A DNA stretch of 35,332 nucleotides from Verrucomicrobiota bacterium (GTDB lineage: Bacteria; Verrucomicrobiota; Verrucomicrobiia; Opitutales; Opitutaceae): positions 1 through 35,332 of the forward strand of contig JAEWKR010000034.1 of the NCBI GenBank assembly GCA_023457715.1, in the 5' to 3' direction. The notes beneath the pieces are model-generated. The model saw nothing but the letters and a program-made list of their open reading frames with translations, searched no databases and was not told where the DNA came from. Below, in pieces: positions 26,184-32,920 of this stretch (its first letter is position 1; each line of letters opens with the position of its first letter). The position numbers and the translations under genes are program-made.

Positions 26184-26212
26184 AGCGGCGCCTTCCCGGC
26201 GCCGCTTTTTTT
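26184..26212 (+). terminator. Rho-independent terminator
   Basis: A perfect 9-bp stem AGCGGCGCC and GGCGCCGCT with a TTCCC loop is followed by seven T. It ends the cutA and small-basic-protein transcript and is the clearest intrinsic terminator in the window. Confidence 0.92.
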
Positions 26213-26219
26213 GTGCGGA

Positions 26220-27053
26220 TCAGAACCTGCGACCCAACACCACCCGGCCTTTGGGTTGGGCGGGCGTGGATTGCTCCGGCTCAGCGGTGACCATGAAACT
26301 CAGTTTTCCCCCGATCGCGGCCCCTTCCGGCAGGCTGAAGAAGTACAAGCCGCGGCTCGCCTCACGCATCGGTAACACGCCCGCGTCCCGGGCCTCGCCG
26401 CTCCGTTCGTCGACGACCCACAGCCGGTATTGCTGGCCGGGGCGCAGCGCCGGCGCCTGCTGAATCCCGATGAACCCTTCCCGCGAGGCCGGATCGAACA
26501 GGGCATAACCCCGGTCGCCCTCGTGCGTTGGGGCCGATTGCTGCCACAGTTTCTCCGCGAGAGCGGCCAGCTGGACGAAACGGGCTTCCGGCTCGGCGGT
26601 GGACTGACCGGGCAGGTCAAGCCGTCGCGACGTGCTGGTGCCTTCATCCAGGGTCGCCACCACGACCGCACCGTGAGCCGGAGGCGGGAGCCGGCGACCG
26701 AGCGTGAGACCGAAGGTGACGAGGATCGCCGCCGCGAGACCGCCCCACAGCAGCCAACGCGAATACCGCGCCGGCGCGTGCTGCGGCTTCGGGCTGACGC
26801 GTCCGGTCGACATCGCATTCCGTCGGGCGCCGGTTTCCGCGGCCACCTCCGTCGCGATCCGATTCCAGACGCCCGGACTGGGCACCCGATGGGGCAGTGC
26901 GGCCACCCGCGCCTCCAGGGTTCGCTCCAGCCCGCGGACGTGAGCCCTCAATTCGGGTTCCGAACGCAGTCGGGCCGCAAAGGCTGCGCGCTCTTCCGGG
27001 CTCAGTTGATCGAGCACATACTGGCACGCCAGTTCTTGATCGTTGGGATTCAT
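26220..27053 (-). CDS. RskA-like anti-sigma factor
   Basis: 277 residues from ATG 27053 (MNPNDQELACQYVLDQLSPE). The N-terminal cytoplasmic anti-sigma part (1-75) has the YVLDQLSPEERAAF pattern and no zinc ligands. One membrane helix lies at about 152-172 (SRWLLWGGLAAAILVTFGLTL). The C-terminal part has the RskA pattern YRLWVVDERSGEARDAGVL and ends in a beta-rich domain exposed outside the membrane. It would hold the sigma factor until a signal triggers its cleavage or release. Its start overlaps the sigma stop by 4 bases (ATGA), so the two are translationally coupled. Confidence 0.92.
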   Translation of the reverse strand: MNPNDQELACQYVLDQLSPEERAAFAARLRSEPELRAHVRGLERTLEARVAALPHRVPSPGVWNRIATEVAAETGARRNAMSTGRVSPKPQHAPARYSRWLLWGGLAAAILVTFGLTLGRRLPPPAHGAVVVATLDEGTSTSRRLDLPGQSTAEPEARFVQLAALAEKLWQQSAPTHEGDRGYALFDPASREGFIGIQQAPALRPGQQYRLWVVDERSGEARDAGVLPMREASRGLYFFSLPEGAAIGGKLSFMVTAEPEQSTPAQPKGRVVLGRRF

Positions 27054-27625
27054 GGCTGCACCGGTTTTAAAGTGTCTCGCAGTTCCAAAAGCCCGCGGCG
27101 GATCCAGGATTTCACGGTCCCCAACGGCTGATCCAGACGCTGGGCAATCTCGTGCTGCGTCAGGCCGGAAAAAAGGGTCAGCTCGAGGGCCGCGCGCTGC
27201 GCCACCGGCACCCGGGCGAGCGCATCCCTCACCCGTGTGGCGTCGTCGCCCGCGATGGCGGCAGCCTGCGGCGACGCGGCGACGCCGACGAGTTCCTCGT
27301 CGTCCGGCAGCGGCACCAGAACCGGCACCCGCTGCCGCCGGCGCAAATGATCGATGCAGGTCCGGCGGAGGATGGTGGCGGCCCACGAAAACGGACGGGA
27401 CAACCGGGGATCGTAGTCGCGGGCATGGCGCCACATTTTCACGAACGTCTCCTGCAGCAGGTCCTCCGCCTCCGCGCCATCGCCCACCATGTGCACCGCG
27501 AGCGAAAACAGGGGCCGGCTATACCGGTCGTAGAGAGCCCGAAAGGCCTCACGATCGCCCACGCCAGCTTGCGCCAGGAGCGCGATCTCGTCGGCCGTGC
27601 GATCGTTGTCCGTCGTCGGCGGCAC
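27050..27625 (-). CDS. ECF-type RNA polymerase sigma factor
   Basis: 191 residues if translation begins at the GTG at 27625; the frame stays open to 27751, but that part overlaps the upstream gene. Region 2 reads LYDRYSRPLFSLAVHMVGD, AEDLLQETFVKMW and RPFSWAATILRRTCIDHLRR; region 4 reads LARVPVAQRAALELTLFSGL, HEIAQRLDQPLGTVKSWIRRGL. It directs RNA polymerase to a stress or envelope regulon and is controlled by the overlapping anti-sigma gene. The gene begins 11 bases after the upstream secreted-protein stop, giving a three-gene operon. The start is the least certain point. Confidence 0.92.
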   Translation of the reverse strand: MPPTTDNDRTADEIALLAQAGVGDREAFRALYDRYSRPLFSLAVHMVGDGAEAEDLLQETFVKMWRHARDYDPRLSRPFSWAATILRRTCIDHLRRRQRVPVLVPLPDDEELVGVAASPQAAAIAGDDATRVRDALARVPVAQRAALELTLFSGLTQHEIAQRLDQPLGTVKSWIRRGLLELRDTLKPVQP

Positions 27626-27636
27626 GGGCGGAGGTG

Positions 27637-28137
27637 TTATCCAGTCGGGGTCGTCACCAGGTGGGGGGTCACGCGGTCGGCGGCCTCGCCCGCCGCCCCC
27701 CGAAACAGTTTTCGAATCACATCGTCGACGTTCTCGGCCGGCCGCGGCCAATACCGGTAGACGACGATGCCGAAGTCATGCTTGGTGCCGCGGACGGTCA
27801 ACGTCATCCACGCCCGGAAGACCTTTTCCCCGAACTCGTCGTCGATCCCGCGATAGAACACGCGCAGTTCATGGGTGTGCGCCTCGTTGTTGGCGGCGAA
27901 GCGCTCGACCTTCACGTCGAAGGGCACCCCACGTCCGGCAAACACCTGTTCGAATTCCTCCGCGATGCGTTCGAAGTCGTCGTTGGCCCGCACGCTGCGC
28001 GTGGTGGTTTCCACGACGACCACGGCAAGGGTCGGACGAGCCGGAGAAGAAGGCGGCGCGGGCGGGGGCTCTCCGGCCAATCCGGCCGACCAGGCAAAAC
28101 AGCATCCGGCGAGCAAAAGGGAGAAGAGGTGTTTCAT
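27637..28137 (-). CDS. Secreted protein or lipoprotein of unknown function
   Basis: 166 residues, family not recognised. The N terminus MKHLFSLLLAGC contains a lipobox-like LAGC (Cys12), so it may be a lipoprotein; a standard cut after GLAG is the alternative. A Pro-rich stretch (25-35) is followed by a mixed alpha/beta part with VVVVETTTRSVRAN, ERIAEEFEQVF and FGIVVYRYWPRP. It begins the operon with the ECF sigma and anti-sigma genes, so it may sense or answer envelope conditions. AGGA stands 5-6 bases before the ATG, the only clear ribosome-binding site I noticed in the window. Confidence 0.8.
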   Translation of the reverse strand: MKHLFSLLLAGCCFAWSAGLAGEPPPAPPSSPARPTLAVVVVETTTRSVRANDDFERIAEEFEQVFAGRGVPFDVKVERFAANNEAHTHELRVFYRGIDDEFGEKVFRAWMTLTVRGTKHDFGIVVYRYWPRPAENVDDVIRKLFRGAAGEAADRVTPHLVTTPTG

Positions 28138-28155
28138 GGGAATCCTTGCTGTCTC

Positions 28156-28187
28156 GTTATACGCGATCCGGGCCCGCGCGGATGCAA
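28156..28187 (-). promoter_or_regulatory. Candidate promoter of the sigma-factor operon
   Basis: On the minus strand TTGCAT (28187-28182) and TATAAC (28161-28156) stand upstream of the gene starting at 28137. The -10 box is good, but the spacer is 20 bases, longer than the usual 16-18, so the -35 assignment is doubtful. Confidence 0.3.
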
Positions 28188-28223
28188 GCCTGCGCCTTTT
28201 TTGCGCCAAGGCCATAAAACACA

Positions 28224-28253
28224 CGGAGGGGCGTGCGCCAGCACGCCCCTCCG
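28224..28253 (-). terminator. 13-bp GC-rich hairpin, probable terminator
   Basis: CGGAGGGGCGTGC and GCACGCCCCTCCG form a perfect 13-bp stem with a GCCA loop. On the minus strand TGTGTTTTATGG follows, a moderate T tract. It lies downstream of the TonB-domain gene ending at 28390 and before the sigma operon, so it would separate them. The sequence could also be a copy of a dispersed palindromic repeat. Confidence 0.6.
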
Positions 28254-28389
28254 ACACACAACTAACCGTAACAAATCGCTGATGAAGCGGAGGCCCCGAG
28301 GAATCGCTTCCTGCCGCATTCTCTCGAATGCAACGACACCGCTTCACGCGGGAGAACCCGTGGGAGGCCGCGCCCGCAGGCCACCCGGA

Positions 28390-28803
28390 TTACTGGCGGC
28401 TGGTGCTGTCCGCCTTCGCCGCCATGCGTTCGAAGCTCTCGCTATGCTCCACGATATCCAGGGGGAGGACATAGCGGCCGGCGACGGGCTTGCCCTCGAC
28501 GGTGCTGGGCTTGAAGCGCCACTGCGAGATGGCCGCCACGATGCGGGACGAGGCTTTGCGGTCGACGAAGCCAAGCGTCTTCACGTCGCGCGGCTGGCCG
28601 CTTTCGTCGATGGTGAGTTCGACTTCCACCACCTGGGGGCGGAAGTCACGCGGAAGATTCGTCACGCCGACGACTTCCACCGGCACCGGCTTTTGGGCCG
28701 CCACCTTGGCGGCGGCGGTGCAGCAGGCTTCGGTTCCGCCCGCGAAAGCGGTCGTGGAGAGGGAGGCGGCAGTGAGGAGAGCAACGAGGAGGGTCTTGTT
28801 CAT
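28390..28803 (-). CDS. Periplasmic TonB C-terminal-domain protein
   Basis: 137 residues with a signal peptide (MNKTLLVALLTAASLSTTAF, cut near AFAGG). The mature protein carries a CC pair near 26-27 and then a TonB-like C-terminal domain: PRDFRPQVVEVELTIDESGQ, KASSRIVAAISQWRFKPSTV and GKPVAGRYVLPLDI. Unlike true TonB it has no membrane anchor, so it cannot directly couple to ExbB-ExbD. Function is unknown; small secreted proteins of this type may act in outer-membrane or stress contexts. It lies upstream of, and on the same strand as, the sigma-factor operon, with a strong hairpin between. Confidence 0.82.
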   Translation of the reverse strand: MNKTLLVALLTAASLSTTAFAGGTEACCTAAAKVAAQKPVPVEVVGVTNLPRDFRPQVVEVELTIDESGQPRDVKTLGFVDRKASSRIVAAISQWRFKPSTVEGKPVAGRYVLPLDIVEHSESFERMAAKADSTSRQ

Positions 28804-29130
28804 GGTGGGAATTTTGTTTCGCCTTCCGAGCCGCTGGCACCTGCCATCGGTCTCTTCTGGCGTTAACGTGCACATCCCTTTGCAGCACGCGTGCCAAGCG
28901 AATCAACTTTTGCTAACTACTCTTCCGTAGCTACTTGCGTATATCAGGGATTTTGCTGCCTCCCATAAGTGATTCGCCTCCGGAATCGCCGTGTCTCAAA
29001 ATTGGGATAAATTTAAGACATTCGCGCGGGGGCCCGCCGCCGGGCGCGTTTCGCTGACGAAACCGAACCGAAAACGGACCCGGCGTGGCTTGCGCGACGC
29101 CGAAAATGCCCCCACGGTCCGTCCCTCTCC
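28804..29130. promoter_or_regulatory. Divergent intergenic region with AT-rich core
   Basis: 327 bases between divergent starts. Bases about 28895-29025 are AT-rich relative to their surroundings and should hold the promoters. Dyads seen are CGTTAACG (about 28861-28868), GCACGCGTGC (28885-28894) and GTAGCTAC (about 28928). No -35/-10 pair was convincing. A GTG-initiated frame of 60 codons (28991-29173) begins here but overlaps the next gene and is not called. Confidence 0.35.
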
Positions 29131-29853
29131 ATGGTCCGGGTCGTCCTTCTGCTCACTGTATTCGTTTCCCTGATGCAAGCGGCCCGCCCTCCCGGCCCAC
29201 CGCGGGGTCTGCGCGCCCCGTCGGGTCTGACGATCGACGTCACTCTTCCCTCGATCAGCCGTCATGTGTACGCGCCCGGCAACCTGCCTGAACACGTCCG
29301 TTTCACCGACCGTGAAGCCGGTGTCTGCAGCACCGTGTTCCGCTGCAGCGCGCGCTTTCGGGCCCGATGGACCGAGGAGAATGGCCGGCCGTCGGCGGCG
29401 GTCATCTCCGATATCGCGATCACCACCGCAGTCGACATCCAGATCCACGTGCGCGCGGACAGCGGGGCCGATATCCTCGCGCACGAGGAGACCCACCGCC
29501 GGATTTCCGAGTACTATTACGCCCGGGCGGAGGAAGTCGCGCGCCGGGTGGCGACCCCGCTGCTAGGGCGGACGGTGCCGTTCGACCGGTCGGGTGGCGC
29601 GGCCGAGCCCGTAATGGCACCGCTCGAGCAGGAGCTGATCGCCGCTTTCATGTGGGAGACGTCGGCACGGTCGGGGTACGCCCAGGAGCGCTTTGACGAG
29701 ATCACGGACCATGGACGGAAGCCGATCGCCAACGCCGTGGCGATGGAACGTGCGTTGCGGGAGGAGGCGGCGCACTGGGAAAAAGTGAAGCATCAGCCGC
29801 CACCGCGGCGGCAGTACCAGATTACCAGCGAGCGTTCTCTCCGGCACCCCTGA
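29131..29853 (+). CDS. Secreted HExxH protein, putative zinc protease-like
   Basis: 240 residues. A signal peptide is likely (MVRVVLLLTVFVSLMQA). HEETH at 118-122, in ILAHEETHRRISEYYYARAEE, fits an HExxH zinc site inside a helix. The arrangement, with a preceding beta region and a following long helix, recalls the DUF922 group of predicted secreted metalloproteases; the third ligand is not evident. Two Cys (66, 72) may form a disulfide. The family assignment is tentative, and activity is unproven. It is divergent from the TonB-domain gene. Confidence 0.75.
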   Translation: MVRVVLLLTVFVSLMQAARPPGPPRGLRAPSGLTIDVTLPSISRHVYAPGNLPEHVRFTDREAGVCSTVFRCSARFRARWTEENGRPSAAVISDIAITTAVDIQIHVRADSGADILAHEETHRRISEYYYARAEEVARRVATPLLGRTVPFDRSGGAAEPVMAPLEQELIAAFMWETSARSGYAQERFDEITDHGRKPIANAVAMERALREEAAHWEKVKHQPPPRRQYQITSERSLRHP

Positions 29854-29919
29854 CACGCTCGTCAGCAAAATCGGCTGGCCAAAGGCCGTGATTTCGGTTG
29901 GGGTAAGGGCGCGTATCCC

Positions 29920-30303
29920 ATGAAATTCGAGCACTTTGCCCTCAACGTCCCTGATGCTGCGGCTCAGGCGGGGTGGTATTGCTCACACCTGGGATTCACC
30001 GTGGCCCGCGCGAAAGCCGAGGCGCCTTTCACTCATTTTCTGGCCGACGACACGGGCCGGGTGATCGTGGAGCTGTACTCAAATCCCGCAGCCCCCTACC
30101 CCGCCTACGCCGGGCAGCATCCGCTCGTTTTCCACTTCGCCGTCGTCACGGCCAACGCTCCCGCTGACCGGGCGCGCCTCGTCGCGGCCGGCGCGTCGCT
30201 GGTTTCGGAAGAGACCCTGCCGGATGGTTCCGTCCTCGTCATGTTGCGGGATCCCTGGGGCGTCGCGCTCCAGCTCTGCCAGCGGACCCAACCCATGCCC
30301 TGA
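29920..30303 (+). CDS. VOC (glyoxalase/bleomycin-resistance) family protein
   Basis: 127 residues with one full VOC module: FEHFALNVPDAAAQAGWYCSHLGF at the N terminus and SVLVMLRDPWGVALQLCQR at the C terminus. Metal-ligand candidates are His5, Glu51 (VIVELYS), His92 (LVFHFAVV) and a polar residue in the last strand. Families of this fold include glyoxalase I, dioxygenases and antibiotic-binding proteins; the substrate cannot be told. It follows the HExxH gene by 66 bases on the same strand. Confidence 0.87.
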   Translation: MKFEHFALNVPDAAAQAGWYCSHLGFTVARAKAEAPFTHFLADDTGRVIVELYSNPAAPYPAYAGQHPLVFHFAVVTANAPADRARLVAAGASLVSEETLPDGSVLVMLRDPWGVALQLCQRTQPMP

Positions 30304-30313
30304 GCCGCGCGCG

Positions 30314-30493
30314 ATGATTCCCGAGTCCACACCTCTCGAAATTCGCGCCGGGCTGCAGTTTGCCCAGGTCCTGCTTTGGACAACGCCGGCGGACGCGTTT
30401 GCGGATGCGTATTACGCCGAGCACCTCATTTTTGCCGTCGACCGCATGCGCGTCGAACAAGGCCAGTGCCCCCCGGCTCTGCGCCGCAACTAG
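30314..30493 (+). CDS. Possible small protein, not recognised
   Basis: 59-residue frame starting 10 bases after the VOC gene (MIPESTPLEIRAGLQFAQ). Composition is plausible for a protein (LLWTTPADAFADAYYAEHLI), and spacing would suit coupling, but I know no family and the frame could be chance. It ends 25 bases before the convergent regulator stop. Confidence 0.3.
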   Translation: MIPESTPLEIRAGLQFAQVLLWTTPADAFADAYYAEHLIFAVDRMRVEQGQCPPALRRN

Positions 30494-30518
30494 CGCTCCG
30501 CATTCCCGGGATCTTCGT

Positions 30519-31244
30519 TCAGTGGGTCGGGGCGGGCGGAGCACTGATAAGCCGTCCGACGGGGGAAGCCACGGTGGCCGCCGACGGTTCGCGGAGGATC
30601 CCCGCGCGGGGTGGGAGCAGTCCATACCACTTCAATTTGTACTGCAACGCGCGGCGGCTGATGCCGAGCATGCGCGCCGCCTGCTCCCGGTTGGTCGTGC
30701 CATGCAACAGGGTTTCGCGGATCAGCATCTTTTCGCATTCCGCAATCGTCATCCCCGGTTGAACCTCGCACGCCGAACGCACCGCCGGCGCGGCCGCTGC
30801 CGGGGGCGGCGCCGGATCGACGACCGCCATCCCCAGACCCGCTCTCACCTTCTGCGTCCGCAACTCCGTCAGGACGGCGCAGAACTCGATGGCCTTGCGG
30901 GTGACTACCCTCAACCGCTGCTGGTCGAAGGGGTCCGTGACATAGTCGTACGCTCCGGCGCGCAGGCCTTCTTCCGATTCCTCGATATTTCCCGGCGCGG
31001 TCATGAGCACGAACTGGGTGGTCGCATGCGTGCGGCGGGCCCGTTCGATCAGCGCCGCACCTGACATATCCGCGAGTCTCAGCCCCGTGAAGACCACCGC
31101 ATAGGAGCGCAAGGCCAGCATCCGCACGGCACTGCCCCCGTCATTCGCGCGGTCGACGGAATACTGCAGGCGGCGCAGCATCTCCTCGACGGCTTCGCAG
31201 ATGCCGTACTCATGGCGAACGATCAAGACACCCGGATGCTCCAT
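30519..31244 (-). CDS. Fis-type transcription regulator with degenerate receiver domain
   Basis: 241 residues from ATG 31244 (MEHPGVLIVR); a GTG at 31265 would add 7. The N-terminal receiver fold (about 5-125) has lost its phosphorylation site: the acidic pair is Arg10-His11, the acceptor position is Gly54 (VFTGLRLADMSG) and the lysine is Asp104 (VTDPFD). Thr82 and the overall fold are kept. A Pro/Ala-rich linker leads to a Fis-type helix-turn-helix at about 170-210 (NREQAARMLGISRRALQYKL), as in NtrC-family C termini, but the AAA+ domain is absent. It probably binds DNA without phosphorylation control, perhaps by dimer state or a small ligand. Confidence 0.87.
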   Translation of the reverse strand: MEHPGVLIVRHEYGICEAVEEMLRRLQYSVDRANDGGSAVRMLALRSYAVVFTGLRLADMSGAALIERARRTHATTQFVLMTAPGNIEESEEGLRAGAYDYVTDPFDQQRLRVVTRKAIEFCAVLTELRTQKVRAGLGMAVVDPAPPPAAAAPAVRSACEVQPGMTIAECEKMLIRETLLHGTTNREQAARMLGISRRALQYKLKWYGLLPPRAGILREPSAATVASPVGRLISAPPAPTH

Positions 31245-31330
31245 GATGCATCCAGAGGGTCGCACAGTCAGGCCGGTCGCACTACGCGCCGGCTGTCATT
31301 CATTGCGCACGGGTAGTCGGGGGGAGGAAA

Positions 31331-31403
31331 GGGATGAGGGAAGGAGGGAATGAGGGAATGAGGGGAGGAGCCGGCCCCCACTCCCTCACTCCCTCACTCC
31401 CTC
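31331..31403 (-). terminator. 8-bp inverted array downstream of glgA
   Basis: Units of GGGAATGA/GGGAGTGA on one arm (about 31331-31369) face CTCCCTCA units on the other (about 31376-31403). The right arm begins directly at the glgA stop codon. The arms can pair over roughly 25 bases with mismatches. There is no T run after it; it probably ends or stabilises the glgA mRNA. Confidence 0.6.
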
Positions 31404-32846
31404 CTACAACGCGTCCTGGTACAACCGCTCGTAGGCGCCCGACGCGGCCTTCCAGCTGAAGTCGCGCGCCATGCCGTGCCGCTGCGCCAGCGCATAGCGC
31501 GGCCTGTCCGTGAAAAGGCGCAGCGCGCGTTGAAGGGCCTGGCGAAGACTTGCGACCGTCGGCTCGCACATCAAACCCGTGCCAATGTCAGCGTGCTCGT
31601 CGATGTCGATGACCGTGTCCGCCAGCCCCCCCACCCGGCTCACGATCGGCACCGTGCCATACACCTGGGAGTACATCTGATTCAGCCCGCACGGTTCGAA
31701 CAACGAGGGCATCACAAAATAGTCACTGCCCGCCTCGATCAAATGGCTCATCGGCTCGTCCAGGCGGGCACACAGGTGGATCTTCTGAGGATGGGCGGCC
31801 GCCAGCTCCGACAATTCCGTCTCCATCCGCTTGTCCCCGGACCCCAGCACGATCAGCCGGCAGTCCTGGCCGATGAAGAAATCCCGGTTCGCCAACACGA
31901 GATCGACGCCCTTCTGCTCGGTCAGCCGGCAGACCATGCCGAAGATTGGCCCCTTGAAGTCCCCGGTCATGCCGACCCGTTTGAGCAGCTCCGCCCGGCA
32001 TACCTGTTTTCCGGCCATGTTGGTTTGGGAGTAGCGAGCCGGCAGGTGCGGATCCGACGCAGGGTTCCAGACTGCGGGATCCACGCCATTGAGCAGCCCC
32101 ACCAGATCGTCCGCCCGTGTCTGGACCACGCCCTCCAGCCCGCACCCGAATTCCGGCGTCTGGATTTCTTTCGCATACCGCGGGCTCACCGTCGTGACCC
32201 GATCCGAAAAGAGAATGCCGCCCTTCAGCAGATTGATCTGCGAATAGTATTCGAGCCCGTCGATGTGGAAGAGTTCATCCGGCAGATTGGTCCGGGCGAA
32301 AATCTTGGCCGGGAACACGCCCTGGAAGGCAATGTTGTGAATGGTGAAGACCGTCTTCAGCGCGAGCGTCGTGTGGTGGCGGCGCTCGGACTCCCGCAGC
32401 AGCACGGGGAGCAGCGCGGCCTGCCAGTCATGCGCGTGAACGATGTCCGCCTGGATGTCGGCGAGCCGCAGGGTTTCAACCACTGCCTTGCAGAAAAAGA
32501 TGAAGCGATCGGCGTTGTCCTCGAAGTCACGCTCTCCGTTGCCGTACGCACCGCGCCGGTCGAAGTATTCCTCGCGGCAGATGAGGTACACGTTGAGGTT
32601 CTTCCGCGGCGAGAACACCCGGACGTCGGCGGAGACGAAGTTGTTCGCGAGCTCCACCTTGAGTCGCAGGGTACGCTCGGCTCCGGCCGCGTCCTTGTGC
32701 TCCAGGGCCGCACGATAGCCCGGCACGAACACGGACACCTCGTGGCCGTTGTCCGCGAGCGCCGCACTCAACGCGCCCACGGCATCAGCCAGGCCACCCG
32801 TCTTCATGTAGGGGAACAACTCACTCGAGGCGTGGACGATTTTCAT
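31404..32846 (-). CDS. glgA: Glycogen synthase (ADP-glucose, GT5)
   Basis: 480 residues from ATG 32846 (MKIVHASSELFPYMKTGG), the normal bacterial GlgA length. It adds glucose from ADP-glucose to the growing alpha-1,4 glucan. The KTGGLADAVGAL motif near 15-26 binds the nucleotide sugar, and the C-terminal half has MPSLFEPCGLNQMYSQVYGT with the catalytic Glu, followed by PIVSRVGGLADTV. It is cytoplasmic. It is divergent from RNase R with 74 bases between starts, which carry an AGGTTA/TAACCT dyad. It works with the glgB at 8543-10756; glgC and glgP are not in the window. Confidence 0.98.
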   Translation of the reverse strand: MKIVHASSELFPYMKTGGLADAVGALSAALADNGHEVSVFVPGYRAALEHKDAAGAERTLRLKVELANNFVSADVRVFSPRKNLNVYLICREEYFDRRGAYGNGERDFEDNADRFIFFCKAVVETLRLADIQADIVHAHDWQAALLPVLLRESERRHHTTLALKTVFTIHNIAFQGVFPAKIFARTNLPDELFHIDGLEYYSQINLLKGGILFSDRVTTVSPRYAKEIQTPEFGCGLEGVVQTRADDLVGLLNGVDPAVWNPASDPHLPARYSQTNMAGKQVCRAELLKRVGMTGDFKGPIFGMVCRLTEQKGVDLVLANRDFFIGQDCRLIVLGSGDKRMETELSELAAAHPQKIHLCARLDEPMSHLIEAGSDYFVMPSLFEPCGLNQMYSQVYGTVPIVSRVGGLADTVIDIDEHADIGTGLMCEPTVASLRQALQRALRLFTDRPRYALAQRHGMARDFSWKAASGAYERLYQDAL

Positions 32847-32853
32847 CGCGATA

Positions 32854-32878
32854 AGGTTAGTCTCAGCTTTCGTAACCT
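32854..32878. promoter_or_regulatory. Dyad between glgA and RNase R genes
   Basis: AGGTTA (32854-32859) and TAACCT (32873-32878) form an inverted repeat with a 13-base spacer in the 74-base gap of two divergent genes. It may be a regulator site or chance. No -10/-35 boxes could be assigned with confidence. Confidence 0.3.
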
Positions 32879-32920
32879 CTACCTGAAAGCAAGTTTGCAC
32901 GTCCGATACTTCCCGCGGCC

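Noticed and set aside
28991..29173. 60-codon GTG-initiated frame
   Set aside because: Overlaps the better supported secreted protein gene; only the first ten residues look protein-like.
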